This document shows positions 53,278-60,492 of a DNA stretch of 64,000 nt, piece by piece. How positions within the stretch are numbered: position 1 is the stretch's first letter; each line of letters opens with the position of its first letter. This DNA is from Dysosmobacter segnis (GTDB lineage Bacteria > Bacillota > Clostridia > Oscillospirales > Oscillospiraceae). The notes beneath the pieces were generated by a model. That model was not told the origin of the DNA. It did not search any database and worked only from the letters and a program-made list of their open reading frames with translations. The stretch spans positions 1-64,000 of the forward strand of contig NZ_JACOQI010000009.1 in assembly GCF_014297285.1 (NCBI RefSeq), given 5' to 3'. Made by a program: the position numbers and the translations under genes.

Positions 53278-53856
53278 TCAGTCTTTGTTTTTCAGCTTGC
53301 AAATACTCTGGGTCATAGTCCCCATGGGGCAGAAGGCGCACCATGTACGGGGCTTGTAGAGCACCATGACGATGAGGCCGATGAGCAGCGAGGTCAGCAT
53401 CAAGCTATAAAAGCCGAAGCTGAACTGTGCCACCCAATCCGTCACCGTCCCGGCGGTGTAGGCCCAGTCCCAGGGCACACGGAATGTCCAGAACAGCTTA
53501 ATGGCCTCCCGCATGGACGCGGCCCCCGCCGCCACCAGATAGGTTTGGAACACCATGTTGCCGAACATGGTCAGGAAGAAGATCAAAAAGCCGTAGCGGA
53601 ACCACTTGGAGGACATCCAGCGGGGCGTGGGTTTGCAGCGGGAGCATTTAAGGTCAGTTCCCAGCTTGCTGAACAACTGCCCCCAGCCGCAGAGGTGGTT
53701 GCAGAAAAACTTGTTCCCGCCAAAGATGGCTAAGATCAGCGGCAAGAGAAAATCGATCATGCCCAGCCACGCAAAGAGGATGTTGAAAAAGCTGAGGGTG
53801 AAGTAGAGGATGGCGCAGATCCAGAGATAGTCGTACCAATGTTTTGCTTTCTTCAT
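53278..53856 (-). CDS. NapH-like membrane protein with FeS motifs
   Basis: 192 aa with about four membrane segments. Cys motifs FFCNHLCGWGQLF, CSRCKP and WCAFCPMGTMTQSIC fit the polyferredoxin (NapH/CcoG-like) pattern, though the ferredoxin-fold [4Fe-4S] pair is short. The start at 53856 overlaps the small ferredoxin by four bases; the two probably form a membrane electron-transfer pair. AGCATGAAG... the start is chosen because MKKAKHWYDYLW begins the first helix. Confidence 0.82.
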   Translation of the reverse strand: MKKAKHWYDYLWICAILYFTLSFFNILFAWLGMIDFLLPLILAIFGGNKFFCNHLCGWGQLFSKLGTDLKCSRCKPTPRWMSSKWFRYGFLIFFLTMFGNMVFQTYLVAAGAASMREAIKLFWTFRVPWDWAYTAGTVTDWVAQFSFGFYSLMLTSLLIGLIVMVLYKPRTWCAFCPMGTMTQSICKLKNKD

Positions 53857-54056
53857 GCCTCGTCCCTCGCTTTCACCTCGATGCAGCCCACGGGACAGAG
53901 CCTCGCGCACTTGCCGCAGCCAACGCAGCGTTCCGCCTCCACGGCGGCGTAGCAGCCCCGGCGCACCTTGACGGCCCCCAAGAGGCAGGTATTTTCACAC
54001 ACGCCGCAGGCGACGCATCGCATCGTATCCACGGCGGCCAATCGTTTTGACAGCAC
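53853..54056 (-). CDS. 2[4Fe-4S] ferredoxin (67 aa)
   Basis: Two complete clusters: CVACGVCENTCLLGA and CVGCGKCARLCPVGC. Short N terminus and basic-acidic tail, normal for clostridial ferredoxins. It overlaps the NapH-like gene by four bases and follows the FTR-like gene by 12 bases. It is a candidate electron donor to the FTR-like protein and thence to thioredoxin. Confidence 0.93.
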   Translation of the reverse strand: MLSKRLAAVDTMRCVACGVCENTCLLGAVKVRRGCYAAVEAERCVGCGKCARLCPVGCIEVKARDEA

Positions 54057-54068
54057 GGCGTTCCCCTC

Positions 54069-54273
54069 TCAGTCCTTCAAAGATTTGTAATAGAGCATAC
54101 AGTGGCAGTAGCCCTCAAAATCAGGGTCAGCGATCTGATCCTTGAACTCCTGACACATACACCTGTTTTCCTCCGTGTGCTCCAGTCGGCAGGGGCAGTA
54201 CCCGCCGGTACGTTTTAGGCCCTCGCGGATGGTATTCACGACCTTCTGATCGGGATTGAGCTTTGATTTTCAT
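54069..54273 (-). pseudogene. Ferredoxin-thioredoxin reductase-like protein, +1 frameshift near start
   Basis: AAGAGGTGGCAAAC precedes an ATG at 54273. After MKIK the frame breaks. Removing one A from the AAA at about 54262-54264 gives 67 aa with LNPDQKVVNTIREGLKRTGG, YCPCRLEH, RCMCQEF and YCHCMLYYKSLKD. CPC, CxC and CHC are the six Cys of FTR catalytic chains (a [4Fe-4S] cluster plus a redox disulfide). The rest is perfectly kept, so the shift is either very recent, programmed, or a consensus error. It heads the run ferredoxin - NapH-like - thioredoxin - CoA-disulfide reductase. Confidence 0.8.
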
Positions 54274-54303
54274 GTTTGCCACCTCTTTCTTAATTGTGGC
54301 TTT

Positions 54304-54345
54304 ATCATACCGCAGGACAAATCTTTTTTATGTGACGAGGTTACA
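54304..54345 (-). promoter_or_regulatory. Promoter with Crp/Fnr-like site upstream of the FTR-like gene
   Basis: Minus-strand TATGAT (54309-54304) has no good -35 box. An imperfect palindrome TGTAAC-CTC-GTCACA (54345-54331) is centred about 41 bases before the expected start of transcription, the position of class II Crp/Fnr activator sites. Confidence 0.5.
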
Positions 54346-54352
54346 TTGATAA

Positions 54353-54384
54353 AAAATCCGGTGCTTTTTTCAGCACCGGATTTT
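54353..54384. terminator. Terminator between desulfoferrodoxin and FTR-like genes
   Basis: Perfect 13-base stem AAAATCCGGTGCT / AGCACCGGATTTT. It ends the rubrerythrin-desulfoferrodoxin transcript. Confidence 0.85.
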
Positions 54385-54395
54385 AAGAGGATGAA

Positions 54396-54770
54396 TTATG
54401 CTTTCCACAGGCTGTGGAGGTTGCAGTAGGCGTAAACCGCCTCGACCTTGTCGCCCTCGCAGAGCGCAAAGCAGACCTCCGGCTTTTCGCCGGGATGCAG
54501 TTCCTTACGCTGGTTACCCTGCTTGGTGTGGAGGGACACCCACTCGATGTAGTGCTCCGGCAGCATGGGATGCTCCATGGAGCCGACCTTGACATGGACG
54601 ATACCGTTTTCCACAGTCCAGACAGGGACGTGCTTCTCCACGGCGGCGTCGGTGGTGCCGGGGATGATCTCGCTCATGGGTTCACCGCAGCAGATGACGG
54701 GGACGCCTGCGTCCTTGACCTTGGCGATGATGTTGCCGCAATGCTTGCAAATGTAAAACTTCTGCTCCAT
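54396..54770 (-). CDS. dfx: Desulfoferrodoxin (superoxide reductase)
   Basis: 124 aa two-iron form. Centre I is the desulforedoxin site CKHCG and ICCGEP. Centre II ligands are His in KHVPVW, EHPM and EHYIEW, and Cys/His in YCNLHSLW; the Lys-Glu pair near KHVP is present. It reduces superoxide to peroxide with rubredoxin as donor. It follows rubrerythrin by 14 bases, a natural superoxide-then-peroxide pair. Confidence 0.95.
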   Translation of the reverse strand: MEQKFYICKHCGNIIAKVKDAGVPVICCGEPMSEIIPGTTDAAVEKHVPVWTVENGIVHVKVGSMEHPMLPEHYIEWVSLHTKQGNQRKELHPGEKPEVCFALCEGDKVEAVYAYCNLHSLWKA

Positions 54771-54784
54771 GATGATTTCCTCTT

Positions 54785-55327
54785 TTAATAGTTCTCCGCA
54801 TGAATTTCAAAGTAGCTCTGGGGATGGTTGCAGGTCGGACAGACCTCCGGCGCTTTCTCGCCCACGACGATGTGACCGCAGTTGCGGCACTCCCACACCT
54901 TGACCTCGCTCTTGGCGAAGACCTGCGCCATCTCCACATTGCGCAGCAGGGCACGGTAGCGCTCCTCGTGGTGCTTCTCGATGGCAGCCACCAGACGGAA
55001 CCGCTGGGCCAGCTCATGGAAGCCTTCCTCGTCGGCGGTCTTGGCGAAGCCGTCGTACATATCCGTCCATTCGTAGTTTTCGCCCTCAGCGGCGGAGCGG
55101 AGGTTTTCGGCGGTGTCGCCGATACCGTCCAGCTCCTTGAACCAGAGCTTGGCGTGTTCCTTTTCGTTTTCGGCGGTTTTCAGGAACAGCGCCGCAATCT
55201 GCTCGTAGCCCTCCTTCTTGGCCTTGGAGGCGAAGTAGGTGTACTTGTTGCGGGCCTCGGACTCGCCGGCAAAGGCAGTCATCAGGTTTTTTTCGCTCTG
55301 GGTTCCTGCGTATTTCGTTTCTTTCAT
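54785..55327 (-). CDS. rbr: Rubrerythrin
   Basis: 180 aa. N-terminal diiron four-helix domain with E-x-x-R/H motifs ([46 protein letters not shown]) and a C-terminal rubredoxin site ([23 protein letters not shown]). It reduces hydrogen peroxide to water. The start at 55327 is where the family begins. The upstream palindrome suggests peroxide control. Confidence 0.95.
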   Translation of the reverse strand: MKETKYAGTQSEKNLMTAFAGESEARNKYTYFASKAKKEGYEQIAALFLKTAENEKEHAKLWFKELDGIGDTAENLRSAAEGENYEWTDMYDGFAKTADEEGFHELAQRFRLVAAIEKHHEERYRALLRNVEMAQVFAKSEVKVWECRNCGHIVVGEKAPEVCPTCNHPQSYFEIHAENY

Positions 55328-55358
55328 GGTCAATTCCCCTTTTGGTTTTCCTGCTTTC

Positions 55359-55389
55359 ATTATATCGGAATTATGATTCCGTTCTGTAA
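55359..55389 (-). promoter_or_regulatory. Promoter and PerR-like box of rubrerythrin-desulfoferrodoxin
   Basis: Minus-strand TATAAT (55364-55359) with TTACAG (55389-55384) as a weak -35 box. Between them is CGGAAT-CATA-ATTCCG (55381-55366), a palindrome close to PerR boxes in layout. Confidence 0.5.
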
Positions 55390-55394
55390 CAAAA

Positions 55395-55520
55395 TCACAT
55401 TATTTCAAGCAGTTTGGGCTGGTTCTTATCCCGCAGCGTGATCGCGCCGCGCTTCAGTTCCACCAGTCCGTCCTCCGAGAAATTCTTGCGTATCCGCGCC
55501 GGGCTGATGTGCCGTGCCGA
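55395..55520 (-). pseudogene. 3' remnant of a Crp/Fnr-family regulator
   Basis: The frame ending at 55395 reads HISPARIRKNFSEDGLVELKRGAITLRD, the end of a Crp-type DNA-binding domain. Upstream the frame is broken and no sensory domain is left. 55521-55784 holds no gene. A complete relative is at 59371, so this may be a leftover of a former copy on the other side of hcp. Confidence 0.7.
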
Positions 55521-55784
55521 TCCGCTCGCCTATTGTATCCGCTCCAGTATCTGTTCCAGTTGGGGCAGAATGTATCAAGCTTTGGTGTGTCACAACCCGA
55601 CGGCTCGCGGCAGCCTTAGCATAGACGCTTTTCCGTTGTTTTTGTTACATATTGATTATACCGTTTTGGCCCCAGAAAAAGCAATATTTATTTCAAAAAT
55701 CACTGCAATCTCCATTCCTGTATGCATCGTCACATCGTTCCGTCAAGGGAGTCACGCTTTCTTGCGCCGCCGCCTGAGGCGCTG

Positions 55785-57380
55785 TTATTTGAGAAGCTGT
55801 TTCAAATCCTCCTCCGGGGTGGTGATGGGAGCAATGCCGAAATTCTCTACGAGGTAGTTCAGCACATTGGGAGAGATGAACGCCGGCAGCGTGGGACCAA
55901 GGCGAATATTCTTGATCCCCAGATGCAGCAGCGTCAGCAAAATGCACACTGCCTTCTGCTCATACCACGAAAGAACCATGGACAAGGGCAAATCGTTCAC
56001 GCCGCAGCCGAACGCCTCCGCCAAGGCCAGCGCGATTTTGACAGCTCCGTAAGCATCGTTGCACTGGCCCACGTCCATGAGTCGAGGCAGGCCGCCAATG
56101 GTACCGAGGTCAAGGTCGTTGAAGCGGTATTTGCCGCAGGCCAGCGTCAGCACCACGGTATCGGCGGGCGTCTGCTTGACAAACTCAGTATAGTAGTTCC
56201 GCCCGGGACGGGCTCCGTCACAGCCGCCCACCAGGAAAAAGTGCCGGATCGCGCCGCTCTTTACCGCCTCGATCACCTGATCCGCCACGCCAAGCACCGC
56301 GCCATGACCGAAGCCGGTCATGACCGTGCCGCCGCCGTTGATGCCGGTGAACGGCTTGTCCTCGTTGTAGCCGCCAAGCTCCAATGCCTTTTCGATGACA
56401 GGGGTGAAGTCCTTATCCTCACCGATGTGCGTCAGTTCCGGATAGGATACCACCGCCGTGGTGAATACGCGGTCGGCGTAGCTTGCTTTCGGCGGCATCA
56501 GGCAGTTGGTGGTAAACAGCACCGGCGCGGGGATGTCGGCAAATTCTCTTTGCTGGTTCTGCCACGCCGTACCGAAGTTGCCCTTGAGATGGGCGTACTT
56601 TTTCAGTTCAGGATAGCCGTGGGCAGGCAGCATTTCGCCGTGGGTGTAGATGTTGACGCCTTTGCCCTCGGTCTGTTCCAGCAGCAGTTTCAAATCGTGG
56701 AGATCGTGGCCTGTGATGACGATGAACGGCCCCTTCTCCACCGTCAGCGGAACGGTGACAGGCGCGGGCGTACCGTAGCTTTCGGTGTTGGCCTTATCCA
56801 GCAGCGCCATGCACTTGAGGTTTTTCTCGCCCACCTCCATGACGATGGGCAGCAGCGCGTCCATATCCCAGTCCTCGCCCACGGTAAAAAGAGCCTTGGC
56901 GAAAAAGCGGTTCACTTCCTCGTCGGCATAGCCCAGCATCATAGCGTGATGGGCGTAAGCCGCCATGCCGCGCACGCCAAAGAGGATCAGGGATTTGAGG
57001 CTGCGAATATCCTCCTGCGCGTTCCAGAGCAAGTTCATATCATAATCATCGTTTCGCCCGCAGCGGGAGCCGCAGCCGGAGCAGCCGGGCACAAGGCGGG
57101 CCTTTTCCTCGTGTACCTGATCGATCAGCGTCCGAATGGTCTTTTCGTTGAAGCTCACATTGGTGACGGTGGTGAACAAGCCCTCGATCATCAGCCGCCA
57201 TGTATTTGGCGTTGCCAACGTATCGCCATCAGTGGCGCGTGCCAAACCAATGAGTGCGCCAGTCAGTTGGTCCTGGAGTTCCGCCACCTCAGCGGTTTTT
57301 CCGCAGACACCGGCTTTTCCGGTACAACCGGCGCAGCCAGCCGTCTGCTCGCACTGAAAGCAAAACATTCTGTTATCCAT
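55785..57380 (-). CDS. hcp: Hybrid cluster protein (hydroxylamine reductase)
   Basis: 531 aa. N-terminal cluster Cys in MFCFQCEQTAGCAGC and GVCGKT; hybrid-cluster ligands lie in the C-terminal half (for example LACGKYRFN, VGGCDGARPGR and FTTNCLMPP). It reduces NO or hydroxylamine and acts in nitrosative stress and S-nitrosylation control. The family length is normal. It is the last gene of the run that starts at 59283, opposite the Crp/Fnr regulator, which fits an HcpR-type control. Confidence 0.95.
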   Translation of the reverse strand: MDNRMFCFQCEQTAGCAGCTGKAGVCGKTAEVAELQDQLTGALIGLARATDGDTLATPNTWRLMIEGLFTTVTNVSFNEKTIRTLIDQVHEEKARLVPGCSGCGSRCGRNDDYDMNLLWNAQEDIRSLKSLILFGVRGMAAYAHHAMMLGYADEEVNRFFAKALFTVGEDWDMDALLPIVMEVGEKNLKCMALLDKANTESYGTPAPVTVPLTVEKGPFIVITGHDLHDLKLLLEQTEGKGVNIYTHGEMLPAHGYPELKKYAHLKGNFGTAWQNQQREFADIPAPVLFTTNCLMPPKASYADRVFTTAVVSYPELTHIGEDKDFTPVIEKALELGGYNEDKPFTGINGGGTVMTGFGHGAVLGVADQVIEAVKSGAIRHFFLVGGCDGARPGRNYYTEFVKQTPADTVVLTLACGKYRFNDLDLGTIGGLPRLMDVGQCNDAYGAVKIALALAEAFGCGVNDLPLSMVLSWYEQKAVCILLTLLHLGIKNIRLGPTLPAFISPNVLNYLVENFGIAPITTPEEDLKQLLK

Positions 57381-57403
57381 TGTCGTTCGTCTCCTTCTGC
57401 TTT

Positions 57404-58093
57404 TTAGTTCAGAACCTGCATCTCTGGGTTCTTCTCCCCGAATTTCTCGCGCAGCGCACTGTAGATATCCTCCCGGGACTTGCCCTGCTTCTCACCGTTT
57501 TTAATGAGCTTGTACGCCTGAAACAGTGCCGAGGGGCCGATCTCGCTGCTGAAAAATCCGATACCCTGATTCCATGCCAGCAGCTCGAACACATCGTCCA
57601 GCGCGGCGCTTTCCACCCCGTGGATATATGCCTTTACCAGCTCTCGCGCCGCCTGCCGCATCCGGCCTGCGCCCACTGCGTTGGTCAGGGACAGCAATAG
57701 CCGCGTTTCGTAGGGAAGCGTGCGCTTCTCGCTCTGCCATGTGGTCTCCCAGAAATCCACGGCGATCTGCCCCAGCTTTTCGTCGATCATGGGATAGTTC
57801 AAAAGAGCCAGCGGCTTGAAGGGAGCGGAGCTGTCGCCTTCCTTCTTCTCTGTGCGGCAGAACCAGACATGGAACTCCGCCTCACCCCGCTGCTCGGTGT
57901 GGTGCTCGTAGCCCAAGTCCTCCATGACAGCGTACAGCGGATGCGGCTCAAAGGTCTGGATGATGTGTAATCCCTCACCCACCTCCAACGCTTCGGCTCG
58001 TTTCTTCAGCCCTTCAAAAAAGCTGCCCTGTATATGGCGCACATCCATGGTCTGAAACCCCTGCGTTTTGTCCTTCCAGTTTTCATAGCTCAT
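57404..58093 (-). CDS. DUF2249 domain - helical domain protein
   Basis: 229 aa. Residues 1-85 match the neighbouring 85-aa DUF2249 protein (MSYENWKDK, GLHIIQTFEPHPLYAVM, LGYEHHTE); the rest is an all-helical region with no metal motif that I can identify. DUF2249 domains often accompany hcp and hemerythrin-like genes and are suspected to take part in NO handling. It lies 23 bases before hcp and four after the short paralogue. Confidence 0.75.
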   Translation of the reverse strand: MSYENWKDKTQGFQTMDVRHIQGSFFEGLKKRAEALEVGEGLHIIQTFEPHPLYAVMEDLGYEHHTEQRGEAEFHVWFCRTEKKEGDSSAPFKPLALLNYPMIDEKLGQIAVDFWETTWQSEKRTLPYETRLLLSLTNAVGAGRMRQAARELVKAYIHGVESAALDDVFELLAWNQGIGFFSSEIGPSALFQAYKLIKNGEKQGKSREDIYSALREKFGEKNPEMQVLN

Positions 58094-58097
58094 GCAG

Positions 58098-58355
58098 TTA
58101 TTCTCCTTTCCTCACTCGATAAAACCAGATGTGATATTCGCTGCCGCTCACCTTCTCCGTGTGATGCTCAAAGCCCATAAGGGCCAGCACCGGGTACAGG
58201 GGGACAGGCTCGAAGGTCTGGATGATATGCAGTCCTTCGCCGTTTTTCAGCGCGGCAGCCTTTGCCTTCAATGCGGGGAAGAAGTCCATCTTTTTGCCCC
58301 GCACGTCCATCACTTCAAATGTGCCGATTTTGTCCTTCCAGTTTTCATAACTCAT
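58098..58355 (-). CDS. DUF2249 domain protein (85 aa)
   Basis: Single DUF2249 domain. MDVRGKKMDFFPALKAKA and EGLHIIQTFEPVPLYPVLALMGFEHHTE closely follow the N terminus of the next gene, so the two arose by duplication. The start at 58355 has AAGAGAGGCAAAGACT upstream. Probably a small sensor or sulfur/NO carrier; the mechanism is unknown. Confidence 0.8.
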   Translation of the reverse strand: MSYENWKDKIGTFEVMDVRGKKMDFFPALKAKAAALKNGEGLHIIQTFEPVPLYPVLALMGFEHHTEKVSGSEYHIWFYRVRKGE

Positions 58356-58380
58356 AGTCTTTGCCTCTCTTGCAGAAAGC

Positions 58381-58536
58381 TCACGCCTCTTCGAAGGAAT
58401 CCTTGCCCACATTGCACAGGGGGCACTCAAAATCCTCCGGCACCTCGCTCCAGGGCGTACCGGGGGCGATGCCACCCTCCGGGTAACCCGCGCTCTCGTC
58501 ATATTATCAACCGCAAAGACTGCATATATACTTCAT
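58381..58536 (-). pseudogene. rub: Rubredoxin with two in-frame stop codons
   Basis: ATG at 58536 gives MKYICSLCG, then TGA TAA, then [18 protein letters not shown] and [13 protein letters not shown] to a stop at 58381. Both CxxC iron motifs and the length (51 aa) are those of a normal rubredoxin; only the two codons after the first CxxCG are stops. Sec insertion is excluded by the adjacent TAA. The gene is a recent pseudogene or a consensus error. Confidence 0.8.
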
Positions 58537-58569
58537 TGTGCTTCTTTCTTCCTTTTTCTAATGATTTTG

Positions 58570-59283
58570 TTATTCTTCCACCAGCCGGCCGTCCACTGTT
58601 ACGGTGACCACCTGCCACGGAATGAATTTTCCGCTCTGCTGGAGCGCCGTTTTCGCCGCGTTCTCCAGTCCGCCGCAGCAGGGCACCTCCATCCGCACAA
58701 CAGTGACGCTCTTGATGTTGTTCTCCCGGATGATCTCCGTCAGCTTTTCGGAATAGTCCACGCCGTCCAGCTTGGGGCAGCCCACAAGGGTGATGTGCCC
58801 CTTGATGAACCGCTCGTGGAATGCGGCGTAGGCGTAGGCGGTGCAGTCGGCGGCGATGAGCAGCCGCGCACCGTCAAAATACGGGGCGTTCACCGGTACC
58901 AGCTTGATTTGCACAGGCCACTGGGAAAGGCGGCTCGTCTGCTGGGCTTGTGGCGTTTCCACGGCGGGCGCCTCCTGACGCTGAATATTCCGGGACTGGC
59001 TGCCGGGGCAGCCGCAGGGCAGGGTCATGCCCTCTTTCCGCATTTTCCGCTGCTTATTTTCCATGACGGCCTGCTCGTCATAGGCCGCCGCCTCCCGCTC
59101 CACAAAGGTGATGGCCCCGGTGGGGCAGGTGGGCAGACAGTCGCCCAAGCCGTCGCAGTAATCGTCCCGCATGAGTTTTGCCTTGCCGTCCACCATGGCG
59201 ATGGCGCCCTCGTGACAGGCGGCGGCGCAGGCGCCGCAGCCGTTGCATTTATCCTGATCGATTTCAATGATCCGTCGTTTCAT
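58570..59283 (-). CDS. Ferredoxin-like FeS protein of the hcp operon
   Basis: 237 aa. N-terminal pair of [4Fe-4S] motifs (CNGCGACAAACHEGA; YCDGLGDCLPTCPTGA), a linker with LPCGCPGS, and a C-terminal domain with further Cys (ADCTAY, GCPKLD, PCCGG). This type of protein is commonly next to hcp and is thought to feed it electrons. It is the first gene of the operon, divergent from the Crp/Fnr regulator. Confidence 0.85.
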   Translation of the reverse strand: MKRRIIEIDQDKCNGCGACAAACHEGAIAMVDGKAKLMRDDYCDGLGDCLPTCPTGAITFVEREAAAYDEQAVMENKQRKMRKEGMTLPCGCPGSQSRNIQRQEAPAVETPQAQQTSRLSQWPVQIKLVPVNAPYFDGARLLIAADCTAYAYAAFHERFIKGHITLVGCPKLDGVDYSEKLTEIIRENNIKSVTVVRMEVPCCGGLENAAKTALQQSGKFIPWQVVTVTVDGRLVEE

Positions 59284-59317
59284 GTTCGATCCTCCTGTTG
59301 CTTTTGTATGCCCATTG

Positions 59318-59355
59318 TACTATACTAAACGCAGCAAGTCGGTTGAATTTTCAAC
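59318..59355 (-). promoter_or_regulatory. Divergent Crp/Fnr operator and hcp-operon promoter
   Basis: Palindrome GTTGAA-TT-TTCAAC at 59342-59355 sits 16 bases before the Crp/Fnr start. Read on the minus strand it is centred about 42 bases upstream of the start expected from a TACAAT -10 box (about 59319), matching class II activation of the ferredoxin-DUF2249-hcp operon. Confidence 0.6.
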
Positions 59356-59370
59356 GAAAGAGGACTTTTT

Positions 59371-60066
59371 ATGAAAGAATTTTTTCCGGTACTTCATACG
59401 GCATCGCTTTTCTCCGGCATTTCCGACGAGGAGCTTGCCGCCATGCTCTCCTGCCTTGGGGCGAGGATCGGCACCTTTCCCAAAGGCTCCCGCCTGCTCC
59501 GCGCTGGAGACGCGGTGGATGAGGTGGGTCTCGTGCTGGCGGGCAGCACCCTCATCGTGCAGGAGGATATCTGGGGAAACCGCAACATCCTCTCCAAGAC
59601 CGGGCCGGGGCAGACCTTCGCGGAGGTGTTCGCCTGCGCGCCGGGGGCGGTGCTGAACGTGAGCGTGGAGGCGGAGAGCGCGGTGACGGTGATGTTTCTG
59701 CACATCAAGCGCGTTTTGAGCGTGTGCCCCTCCGCCTGCTCCCACCACAGCCGGATCATCCGCAACCTGCTGGGCGAATTGGCAGAGAAGAACCTGCGGC
59801 TCAACGAAAAGCTCACCCACATGGGCCAGCGCACGACCCGGGCAAAGCTGATGTCCTATTTTTCCGCCGAGGCGCAGCGCCGGGGCGGCTACGAGTTCGA
59901 CATTCCGTTCTCCCGCCAGCAGCTTGCGGATTACCTCGGTGTGGAGCGCAGCGGACTGTCGCTGGAGCTTGGAAAAATGCGGGATGAGGGCTTGCTCGAC
60001 TTTCACAAAAGCCACTTTCTTCTCAAGGCGCCAGAGACGGACGATCTTCCTCCTTCTGCGCGTTAA
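59371..60066 (+). CDS. Crp/Fnr-family regulator (HcpR-like by context)
   Basis: 231 aa. N-terminal cyclic-nucleotide-type beta-roll (about 15-130), a long dimer helix, and a C-terminal winged helix (FSRQQLADYLGVERSGLSLELGKM). No N-terminal Cys cluster as in FNR, but five Cys in or near the sensor (LSCLG, FACAPG, VCPSACS) could sense NO or haem. GAAAGAGGACTTTTT precedes the ATG. Divergence from hcp and the shared operator indicate that it activates hcp. Confidence 0.9.
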   Translation: MKEFFPVLHTASLFSGISDEELAAMLSCLGARIGTFPKGSRLLRAGDAVDEVGLVLAGSTLIVQEDIWGNRNILSKTGPGQTFAEVFACAPGAVLNVSVEAESAVTVMFLHIKRVLSVCPSACSHHSRIIRNLLGELAEKNLRLNEKLTHMGQRTTRAKLMSYFSAEAQRRGGYEFDIPFSRQQLADYLGVERSGLSLELGKMRDEGLLDFHKSHFLLKAPETDDLPPSAR

Positions 60067-60492
60067 GAATCTCCCCTTCAAGCCCCCTTTGGGCGTATTG
60101 GCAAGTGCGGATAACCCCGTCAGCCACGGAGCGTCGGGGTTTTGCAGATGGAAGAAGCAGCTACGGTCTGTAGAGATCGGCAGGACAGCGTCATCTCGTA
60201 CAATCTGATTTGATCATACCCACAGTCGCTTTGGCTGTGGGTATTTTCTGTTTGAACTTCAAAAGCTTTGCAGAACGCAAGGAGCCTAATGCCAAATTCA
60301 GCATGTCACCAACTATGAGGAAAACATCTTTTAGAGAAAGGTCAAAAGGTTCAACAGGGAAGATGAACGGTGTCCTTTTGCGATGCCGCTTCCGAAAAAT
60401 CACAGCTTCGCCCCTTAACGAAGACTTTAAGTTAAATCTGTTATACTGCTGCAGTCCCCTCAAAAATACAGACAGGAGAAAAAATTGACCGT
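60067..60492 (+). other. Stretch without a supported gene, with two terminators
   Basis: 60113-60143 (AACCCCG paired with CGGGGTT) and 60216-60248 (ATACCCACAG paired with CTGTGGGTAT, T-run) are terminators; the first ends the Crp/Fnr transcript. Open frames from 60250 to 60430 have no ribosome site and look like worn coding sequence. Confidence 0.5.

Noticed and set aside
55722..57407. 561-codon plus-strand frame opposite hcp
   Set aside because: Antisense shadow; hcp is unmistakable on the other strand.
58503..58512. Selenocysteine reading of the TGA in the rubredoxin frame
   Set aside because: The next codon is TAA, so a Sec read-through would stop at once.
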